DNA from: an uncultured Pseudomonadota bacterium
Lineage (GTDB): Bacteria > Bdellovibrionota_B > Oligoflexia > Oligoflexales > CAIYRB01
DNA: 60,782 nucleotides
Direction of reading: 5' to 3'
NCBI GenBank assembly: GCA_903915625.1
Contig: CAIWTN010000141.1
Location: 1-60,782 of the forward strand
This document shows, one piece after another, positions 54,284-60,782 of this stretch. Below the pieces are notes generated by a model that was not told where the DNA came from, ran no database searches, and saw only the letters and a program-made list of their open reading frames with translations. The number at the start of each line of letters is the position of its first letter. Positions within the stretch are counted from its first letter, which is position 1. Both the position numbers and the translations under genes were made by a program.

Positions 54284-56785
54284 ATGCCCATTTTTAAAAA
54301 CATACATAAAAGCGCCGTCAAGCTGATAGGCCTGACCGCTTGCGTGAGTGTTGCCGTAGGGCTGCAGATCGCCATATTTACTGGGTTTCTTAACCGACCG
54401 GGAGCCACCGGATTCAACACCATTACGGCTGTATGCATCACACTAATTTCACTATTCACGAGTGGCACCATCATTGGGGCCATCACCGCAATTATCGACC
54501 CCATACCAGCGCGACTACTAAGCATCGTCTGCTCCCAAGCGCTGGCCGTGATGGCTGCTTCGACCTCAGCCCAACATGTGGGCCAAATAAATAGCAGCTT
54601 TCATTTCTGGATCATGCTCACCATGAACCTGTTATTTAGCTATGGGCTAACAACGATCATCACCACCTATTTAAAAATAGATGAACAGTTGAAGTTATCC
54701 CTTCGGATCGGAGTCCCGTCAATCATAGCAATCGGCGGCGTCATAGGCCTGCTTGGGCGTAGCTGGTTATCCTTGGAAATTCTGACTCAAAACCTGGCAA
54801 TTATCCGTGACTTCGCCTTACTAGGTGCGCCAGTAGTATTGTTGCTTGGCCTCAGCCCTCTAAAAATGCTGCTAAAAAATCCACGGCAATGGTGGGATTT
54901 ATTAATACTAAGAATGCCTATTGGCGCGCAAAACCTAGCTGCTCAGCACACCTTAAAGCTTTGCGCTGCGGGCTTATTCATGAACATGTTTTTACGGATC
55001 CTAGGAAAGGTCGCCCTGAATCCCGCTGCTGATGACATGCTGAATACAGCCTTAGAAGCTGTATCCCTTGGCTGGATCGGCTGTCTTTACGCCAGTTTCT
55101 CAAACGTCACCTCACTGACCTACGAGCAGCAACAAAGCCAAATGACAGCTAAACTTGCGACGTTTTCGGCACGACGCTTTCTCCGTCGGCACGCCGACGA
55201 CAGCCAGCACTGGGCAGCCATAGTTGGACTTAAAACCACCAATTATGTCATCGACCATGATGCCGAGAGCAAATTATATGCCTCGCTCCCCGCCTCCATT
55301 TTGCAAATTCGCAGTGAAGAGATTCAACGCTGCGTCAACGATGTACTTGGTCCGCTTAATCTACATAACCAGGCATCTTCGCATCGCGTAGCTGGTGCCA
55401 TTGACCCAGAGAAATCAATCAGACCATGTATAGACACGCTAAAAATGTTTGCCTGTATATATCTAGACGGTGGGCCACTGGTCGAACGACGCTTCAAAGG
55501 CCTAGTATCACTTCTTCCCATCATCGACCCGGATTTAGCGCGCCAGCTTAAGCCGGACTTAGTATCCGCACTAATCAACCGGACTAAGTGGTTCTTTCAC
55601 TTTGATTTTGCCTGGCTCGATCAGCATATGACTTATTCACCGAATGGCATTCGCTATGATGTACAATTGGCCACACTGTCTGATCAGACTCGTTTGGCTA
55701 TGCTCGATTATATGGAAAAAACTGGCGGTATCGGAAACGTTGTTTGGCTGGGACCAGATGCTCGCAATCGGCTGCTTCAGGAAGCTCCTAGCATGGCTCC
55801 CATCATCGAAACGTGCCCAGTTCCCGCTGCTCCGGGAACTAAGGACACAGACGAAATGCTCATGTTCGTCATCAAGTTCGAACAACTGATTCCTAGGCTC
55901 CAGCGGCATTTCGACTTTGAACAGGGTAGACAATCACTGACAGACTTCGATTCTAATCCCGAGAGTACGCGCATCCATCGCATGCTATCGCTGCAACTAA
56001 ATAAATCCACTAAATACAACGAAATCATGCAAGTTCTGGCACAGGTGACTAGTGTCCCTTGGCGAGGGTTTAAAGAAAAAGACACAGCCCTTCAACTCAT
56101 CTTAGCTACCCACGACCGCCTTTCAAAACTCCTGACTCCAGGAGGGTTACTGAGTGATTCATCGAACCCCTCGGCCAGTGACGCACAGAAAAAGCTTCTC
56201 CATGCCGTGCGCGCCATCGGTTACCCGAGCCAGATATTACACCACTCACAGCTAAACAAAATAGCATTACGATATCTTGACAAATTGATCTCAGTAGCCT
56301 CAAATCCAGAGAGCAGCCGGTTTCAAGAAGCCTGGTTGCTACTTTCCACGGCTGATTACCAACGTTTCAGCGCGGAACAACGGGCACAGATATTAAAATT
56401 CCTGATTCAAGCTTCTGAGGATCCGCGCATTAACCGACTACCTATCACGCAGCGTAAAGCGGTAGATGCCCTGGCAGGCATGGGTTCTATAGCTAGTCGT
56501 GAAGAGCGAGCTGGGATCATCACTGGATTAGGGAAGTTCTATGACTGGTTCATCGATCTCTCTATTGATACTGATTTGTTATGCCTATTACTAGATGCTC
56601 ATTTGTTTTTGGAAACAAAATTAAAAGCAAAAATCGACCTGCCGGACTCGACTAAGCGCGAGTTTCAAAGTCGCCTTGGCAGCATCACATTACGCATTGG
56701 CTCACAGCATCATCAAGTGACTGCTCTCCAAAGCCGTTGGCAAGAACTACAAGACATCACGACCAGCTCGAAGCTTAGCGCTTAG
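54284..56785 (+). CDS. large membrane protein of unknown function
   Basis: Unrecognised 833-aa protein. The first 300 residues contain about six to eight hydrophobic helices (for example AVKLIGLTACVSVAVGLQIAI and FWIMLTMNLLFSYGL). The remaining 530 residues are soluble and mostly helical, without a known catalytic motif by eye. It starts 28 bases after the histidine kinase stop, so the two are probably cotranscribed and may form a signalling pair. Its stop is eight bases from the stop of the convergent HtrA-like gene. Confidence 0.7.
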   Translation: MPIFKNIHKSAVKLIGLTACVSVAVGLQIAIFTGFLNRPGATGFNTITAVCITLISLFTSGTIIGAITAIIDPIPARLLSIVCSQALAVMAASTSAQHVGQINSSFHFWIMLTMNLLFSYGLTTIITTYLKIDEQLKLSLRIGVPSIIAIGGVIGLLGRSWLSLEILTQNLAIIRDFALLGAPVVLLLGLSPLKMLLKNPRQWWDLLILRMPIGAQNLAAQHTLKLCAAGLFMNMFLRILGKVALNPAADDMLNTALEAVSLGWIGCLYASFSNVTSLTYEQQQSQMTAKLATFSARRFLRRHADDSQHWAAIVGLKTTNYVIDHDAESKLYASLPASILQIRSEEIQRCVNDVLGPLNLHNQASSHRVAGAIDPEKSIRPCIDTLKMFACIYLDGGPLVERRFKGLVSLLPIIDPDLARQLKPDLVSALINRTKWFFHFDFAWLDQHMTYSPNGIRYDVQLATLSDQTRLAMLDYMEKTGGIGNVVWLGPDARNRLLQEAPSMAPIIETCPVPAAPGTKDTDEMLMFVIKFEQLIPRLQRHFDFEQGRQSLTDFDSNPESTRIHRMLSLQLNKSTKYNEIMQVLAQVTSVPWRGFKEKDTALQLILATHDRLSKLLTPGGLLSDSSNPSASDAQKKLLHAVRAIGYPSQILHHSQLNKIALRYLDKLISVASNPESSRFQEAWLLLSTADYQRFSAEQRAQILKFLIQASEDPRINRLPITQRKAVDALAGMGSIASREERAGIITGLGKFYDWFIDLSIDTDLLCLLLDAHLFLETKLKAKIDLPDSTKREFQSRLGSITLRIGSQHHQVTALQSRWQELQDITTSSKLSA

Positions 56786-56793
56786 TCTAGCTC

Positions 56794-58305
56794 CTAAGGC
56801 GTAAAAAATGATGCTGGCGATTTGATTTCGTAAGTCTTCGCGATGCGGCTATGAGCCGCATTTAAGTTCTGATGGTCAATGATCACCTCATCCCCCTCGG
56901 GCCCCAACTTAATTCGACTATACGGGACGCCATCGGAGATGACCGGAGATTTCAATAGTGCGCGCAGACTGGCGATAGAGGTCACCTCTTTGCCGTTGAC
57001 TGTAGCGACTCGCTTGTGACGAATGTCGGAATAGCCACGATTCATCGGATCAGCGAGTACGCGGCTGATAAATACAATTCGCTGCGAACCATCGACTGTA
57101 GGTCGATTTTGACTATTAAATAAGTAAAGCAGGTCAATGGGCGCGATATCGCGCCAGTCTTTGCCCCACTGTCGCAAGTAATCCTGCGACAACTCCTGAA
57201 ACACGAACCCACCAAAAATTAGATGTGGTTCTGCTTGATCGTAGCGATAAGCAAACACTGGTGACTTATTAGAATCGAATCGGGTCAAATTCACTACGAG
57301 GCTTAATTCGCGCCCCTGCCGAAGTATCTTCAGACGCAGAGCATCGCCCCCAAAATGCTGGTTCAGAAGCAAGCGCAGGGGAACTTTACCCCAAAGTGGA
57401 TGACTGACGTAGCCCTGGTCACTCACCGGCTGATCATCTATGGACAGAATGACGTCATCGATCTGGAGCTTGCCCTCACCAGTACTAGCACCACTAATAC
57501 TAGCACCAACACTGGCGGCATCGCCGGCAAATACGTCTGCTACTCGCACACCTTGCTCGCCCTCTCCTGCGTGCAGCATCCGCCTTAGATCGGGTGATGT
57601 TAAAGGCGCTAACTCTACACCAAGTGCAGGAAACCCACGGTAATTTTGGTCATGACGATCATTTAAAAAATGCTTGATCATACTGACAGGGATGGCACGG
57701 AGGAAGTTCTGGTCCTGCCCCGTAGTTAAAGCAACCAGCTTACCATTTGCTAAAATAGGCTCAGCCCAACCAAGACCGGTTTGCTGGACTTTGAGATTAT
57801 AAGACATCATGGTGTAGGCACTTGTGGCAGCCATGACTACCCCAACCTCCTGCACAGTACCCGGAACGTAGCTCAACTGATAAGCATCACGAACTTTATA
57901 AATATCAACGTGAGCATCCAGGGGCAGGTCTTCCCCCAATGGGAGCGGCTTCATACCGAGCAAGACCTTCGGCAACACAGGTCGCACTAAGGCTAAATCA
58001 GCTTCATAATCGACAAAAATTAATTCAGCCTCATCTCGATGCGACGAGCCAAAACGCTGAATCTCCAGAAAAGCCGCATCGGCGACAGCGTAGGCGGTCG
58101 TCAGTAATTCCCCGGCTGGCAAGACTACTGCCAAAAACGCCTGCTGGGTTACGTCCTCGTTCTGCCATGGTGCACTATGGTCTACTTCGCGTTTAGTGAC
58201 CAGTAGACGGACCACTTGATCCTCGAGTCTACTGCGTACCGCAGCTTCGCTGACAGGCGCAATCCATGCATTCAGGCACAGAAAGAATGCGATAAAAAAT
58301 TTCAT
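56794..58305 (-). CDS. catalytically dead HtrA-like paralogue with PDZ region
   Basis: A 503-aa exported protein with the same layout as its upstream neighbour: signal peptide, trypsin-like domain, PDZ region (GKLQIDDVILSIDDQPV) and a C-terminal domain (HLIFGGFVFQELSQDYLRQWG). The catalytic His is replaced by Tyr72 (TTAYAVADA where the active copy has TNAHVVANA), and the catalytic Ser by Trp180 (GLGWAEP for GNSGGP). Asp103 is kept. It therefore looks like a pseudoprotease, perhaps a regulator or adaptor. Its ATG overlaps the stop of the active gene (ATGA), so translation is coupled. Confidence 0.85.
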   Translation of the reverse strand: MKFFIAFFLCLNAWIAPVSEAAVRSRLEDQVVRLLVTKREVDHSAPWQNEDVTQQAFLAVVLPAGELLTTAYAVADAAFLEIQRFGSSHRDEAELIFVDYEADLALVRPVLPKVLLGMKPLPLGEDLPLDAHVDIYKVRDAYQLSYVPGTVQEVGVVMAATSAYTMMSYNLKVQQTGLGWAEPILANGKLVALTTGQDQNFLRAIPVSMIKHFLNDRHDQNYRGFPALGVELAPLTSPDLRRMLHAGEGEQGVRVADVFAGDAASVGASISGASTGEGKLQIDDVILSIDDQPVSDQGYVSHPLWGKVPLRLLLNQHFGGDALRLKILRQGRELSLVVNLTRFDSNKSPVFAYRYDQAEPHLIFGGFVFQELSQDYLRQWGKDWRDIAPIDLLYLFNSQNRPTVDGSQRIVFISRVLADPMNRGYSDIRHKRVATVNGKEVTSIASLRALLKSPVISDGVPYSRIKLGPEGDEVIIDHQNLNAAHSRIAKTYEIKSPASFFTP

Positions 58306-59834
58306 GAGCGCTCCTTAGCCGGCGCAAGTGGCTGCTCATCAGCAGCCGTCAACCACCGGTCAGGTGCGATACCGTACTTCTTGTTGATCAGATTATTTCT
58401 AGCCTTAACTTGAGGCCTCGATAATACCAAAGGATCCTGGCTCCCCATAAAACCGATCACCGCATATTCAGATGCTCCCCCTTCCAAGGAGGAGATAAGA
58501 TCAGAGATACTCCCTACCCTCTTCCCGTCTACCGCCTTGACCACACGAAACATGTTACCGGTGGCATAGGCGTTAACGGCATCCGGCAGGCGCTTGACAA
58601 GAACGATAATATCTTGATTTTTAGCGTATTCTGGATCGTATGAAGCGAAACTGTCGAGATAACGCAGCGCCAGCGGTGCGTCCCGGTACCATTTATCACC
58701 CCACGTGCGCAGCAAATTCCGCGACAGCACCGTAAACACCAGACCGCCATAAACAAAATAGCGAGGGTGACGAGCATAGATATTACCAGTCACGTGATGC
58801 TCACGCGCTGGCAAAACCGCCACCGTTACGTCACGCCTCAGGCCGTCGCGTAGGACTGTGAAACGGCACTGATCACCGATCAATTTCAGATCGAAAATAA
58901 CGCGAAAGTCGACTCTTTCACCGCTAAAATTAACTTTGCCATCAACGCCGACTGATTGTCCGTCGATAGCGAGAATGATATCGCCAGACTGCAGCAGCCC
59001 AGCCGTTGGCGCCCAGAGATCGACGTGAGCAATTTTAATGCCACCGTCGCCATGCTTTAACCTATAAAAGGCGGCAGTCGATGGGTTTAATATGGCCCAA
59101 TCAGTCACCGTTAGCCCATCATCTGGATGGCCTTGGTAATGCCCGTCCTCTACATCGCGCAAAAATCGCGAAATCACCGGTGTCGGAATGATATAGCCTG
59201 TGTTCTCGGCTTGTGCATAACTCTGAAAGGCAACACCCACCACCTGATTGCCCTGTACCACCGGCCCGCCGCTATTCCCAGGATTGATGGCCGAGTCAAC
59301 CTGCACAAGCAAATGCTGAGCGCTGCCGTGATGCACGTAACGCCGATAGCTCACTCGCGACACTACACCATCGGTGACCGAAAGTTGCTCACCACCCAGC
59401 GGAAAGCCGATGGTAGAGACAGGAGTTCGCAGCCGCGGCAATGTGCCAAAAGTAAGTGCTGACAATTCGGCGAGTGCCTTTTTGCCTGCCTCATCTTGGG
59501 GCTCCAGGATCGCTAAATCTGCGTCATGTGCAATATGCCGGATCACAGCAGGCATGGGAGTACTGTCCCCATCACGCTGGATCGTAATGAAGGAAGCATT
59601 AGCTACCACGTGGGCGTTCGTTAGGATCCGACCATCGCCAATGTAAAAGCCGGTTCCAGAGCCTTGCGAGGAGAGCATGCGCTTCCACGGCTCAATCAAG
59701 CTGGGCTCGTCCGACATCACTTGAATCTTGAACACGGATGCCCGCAGCGCCGTTAGGCTAAGCGCCCAAAGTGGAGTCGACCACGAGCTGGCCATTAACA
59801 GCCCGCAGACTAAGAGCAGCCGAAATTCTGCCAT
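58302..59834 (-). CDS. HtrA/Deg-type serine protease with PDZ region
   Basis: A 510-aa exported protease. The triad is intact: His75 (LTNAHVVAN), Asp106 (HDADLAIL) and Ser188 (NPGNSGGP). A PDZ region follows (GLLQSGDIILAIDGQSV), then a C-terminal domain with YFVYGGLVFTVLSRNLL, which I recall from the plant Deg9/Deg10-like branch rather than DegP. It starts three bases after the stop of the MBL-fold hydrolase gene and overlaps the pseudoprotease gene by four bases, forming one operon. Confidence 0.88.
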   Translation of the reverse strand: MAEFRLLLVCGLLMASSWSTPLWALSLTALRASVFKIQVMSDEPSLIEPWKRMLSSQGSGTGFYIGDGRILTNAHVVANASFITIQRDGDSTPMPAVIRHIAHDADLAILEPQDEAGKKALAELSALTFGTLPRLRTPVSTIGFPLGGEQLSVTDGVVSRVSYRRYVHHGSAQHLLVQVDSAINPGNSGGPVVQGNQVVGVAFQSYAQAENTGYIIPTPVISRFLRDVEDGHYQGHPDDGLTVTDWAILNPSTAAFYRLKHGDGGIKIAHVDLWAPTAGLLQSGDIILAIDGQSVGVDGKVNFSGERVDFRVIFDLKLIGDQCRFTVLRDGLRRDVTVAVLPAREHHVTGNIYARHPRYFVYGGLVFTVLSRNLLRTWGDKWYRDAPLALRYLDSFASYDPEYAKNQDIIVLVKRLPDAVNAYATGNMFRVVKAVDGKRVGSISDLISSLEGGASEYAVIGFMGSQDPLVLSRPQVKARNNLINKKYGIAPDRWLTAADEQPLAPAKERS

Positions 59835-59837
59835 GCG

Positions 59838-60515
59838 TCAGCCACCACGTAATTGCCGCCAAGCGGCGAGGGATGAAGCTTGCAAATAGGGATTTTGGGC
59901 CTTGACTACTGCCATGCTGGCATGTGGAGCGGAGTCGTAATTATGCCCCGGATAAAGCACGGTCTGCGGTGGTAATTTGGCTAATTTATTGGTCAGGCTG
60001 TCATAGAGTTGTTCGACATTTCCACCGGGAAGGTCGACGCGACCACAACCACCGATGAATAACGTATCCCCAGAGATCAGTTTGTCTTCACACAGAAAAC
60101 ACTGACTGCCAGGAGTATGCCCCGGGGTGTGGATCAAGGTGATATCAACCCCACCAACCTTAACTTTATCGCCGCTTTGGCAGGATTTTATGTCACTACG
60201 ACTGACGCCGGTCATTTTAACGATGCCATCGATCTCGTCAGCCTGAGCATAAACCGGTACGTGTTTTGAGGCGAGGAGTTCGGCAATGCCCTGAATATCA
60301 TGGCCCCAAACGTGACCACCGCAGTGATCGGGGTGATAGTGAGTGACGAGCGCGCCCGTAATCTTCATGTCGTCCGCAGCGGCGGCGGCTTCAATCGCGG
60401 CAATGTCCCACGCCGGATCGACCACTAGACACTCGCGCGTGCTTTTTGAACCAATGAGATAGGCGAAGTTCGCCATCGGGCCGACAAGGATTTGTTTTAG
60501 GTATAAGTCCGTCAT
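59838..60515 (-). CDS. MBL-fold hydrolase (glyoxalase II-like)
   Basis: A 225-aa metallo-beta-lactamase-fold enzyme. The metal ligands are visible: THYHPDHCGG, HTPGHTPGS, GDTLFIGGCGRVD and the final YPGHNY. This fits glyoxalase II or the persulfide dioxygenase group (thiolester or glutathione persulfide substrates); GCGRVDLPGG leans to the latter type but does not decide. It is the first gene of the operon with the HtrA pair. No clear ribosome binding site precedes the ATG. Confidence 0.85.
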   Translation of the reverse strand: MTDLYLKQILVGPMANFAYLIGSKSTRECLVVDPAWDIAAIEAAAAADDMKITGALVTHYHPDHCGGHVWGHDIQGIAELLASKHVPVYAQADEIDGIVKMTGVSRSDIKSCQSGDKVKVGGVDITLIHTPGHTPGSQCFLCEDKLISGDTLFIGGCGRVDLPGGNVEQLYDSLTNKLAKLPPQTVLYPGHNYDSAPHASMAVVKAQNPYLQASSLAAWRQLRGG

Positions 60516-60613
60516 TTGGTTAACTTAGCGCGCTGCATCAGAAGCGTCAATTTCCGTGCGCAGTCGGATCCCTCCAGTTTTCTCGCCAAACACCAGCAGG
60601 AGTCCGAGGGCAT

Positions 60614-60629
60614 AATTATTATAATAATT
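60614..60629. promoter_or_regulatory. perfect 16-bp AT palindrome
   Basis: AATTATTATAATAATT is its own reverse complement. It lies in the divergent region between the MBL gene and the last gene, where a regulator could bind. Confidence 0.4.
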
Positions 60630-60695
60630 TCGATAAGTTGAAATCTATCTCGCAGCCAGCCCGCAAACTTCTTGTCTTGTACCCAGAAGGCCTGC

Positions 60696-60723
60696 TATTA
60701 ACGGGGGCCCGATTATTAATGGG
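60696..60723 (+). promoter_or_regulatory. paired direct repeats before the last gene
   Basis: TATTAACGGG (60696-60705) and TATTAATGGG (60714-60723) recur 18 bases apart, about 28 bases before the ATG. They could be an operator on the rightward transcript. Confidence 0.35.
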
Positions 60724-60751
60724 TCCTGTTGGCTTTGAGGAGTGTCTCACT

Positions 60752-60782
60752 ATGGCAAAGAAAATGAACCGCGAGCTGATCC
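60752..60782 (+). CDS. partial gene at window end
   Basis: The first ten codons (MAKKMNRELI) of a rightward gene, preceded by GAGGAG nine bases before the ATG. The fragment is too short to identify. Confidence 0.65.
   Translation, partial: MAKKMNRELI

Overview
The window reads as chromosomal DNA of a Gram-negative bacterium, at a guess from Bdellovibrionota (Oligoflexia or a relative). The Gram-negative call rests on a FadL-type barrel, TolC, a second small barrel, many lipoproteins with lipoboxes and two HtrA-type periplasmic proteins. The lineage call is weaker: it rests on large tail-fibre-like and SUMF1-plus-lectin surface proteins, which I associate with that group, and it needs a marker-gene tree. 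GC content looks moderate (about half). No rRNA, tRNA, CRISPR array, transposase or prophage was seen.

Layout. 1-8.0 kb: secreted or lipoprotein enzymes (di-haem peroxidase, transglutaminase-like protein, protein-arginine deiminase homologue), then trpBA and a BamE-like lipoprotein. 8.0-10 kb: a small ribbon-helix-helix-like protein, a small secreted protein with a clear terminator, and an HTH protein with a degenerate ImmA/IrrE-like domain. 10-17.6 kb: a leftward housekeeping run (tyrS, SH3 protein, M48 lipoprotein, FadL-like, greA, hypothetical, cysS, RDD protein). 17.7-19.8 kb: CobU-like protein, small outer-membrane protein, ubiE/menG. 19.9-24.5 kb: tolC-emrA-emrB efflux operon, then a near-perfect 70-bp palindrome and a His-rich lipoprotein. 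24.6-28.5 kb: mutL-miaA divergent from engB. 28.7-36 kb: UbiB-type kinase, EamA transporter, lpd-E2 pair without E1, a cyclic-nucleotide-binding protein and a Pr6Pr-type membrane protein. 36.2-36.9 kb: two tail-to-tail overlapping genes of unknown function. 37-45.3 kb: a surface-protein locus with a 1280-aa repeat protein, a subtilase lipoprotein, an 831-aa protein with two SUMF1-like domains and a lectin-like domain, and a 38-aa membrane peptide. 45.5-53 kb: TPR protein, tig-clpP-clpX-lon. 53-56.8 kb: PAS histidine kinase and an 833-aa membrane protein. 56.8-60.5 kb: leftward operon of a metallo-beta-lactamase-fold hydrolase, an active HtrA-like protease and an inactive paralogue. The window ends in the first codons of a rightward gene.

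How it fits together. Much of the window is core metabolism and protein quality control. The trigger factor-ClpP-ClpX-Lon order is the classic one, but the trigger factor frame is broken by one missing base near 47.63 kb. The accessory interest lies in exported proteins: the arginine deiminase homologue with its catalytic residues retained, the active/inactive HtrA pair joined by an ATGA overlap, and the 37-45 kb adhesin-like locus with long internal DNA repeats. Functions given for hypothetical proteins are inferences from motifs read by eye; no database search was run.
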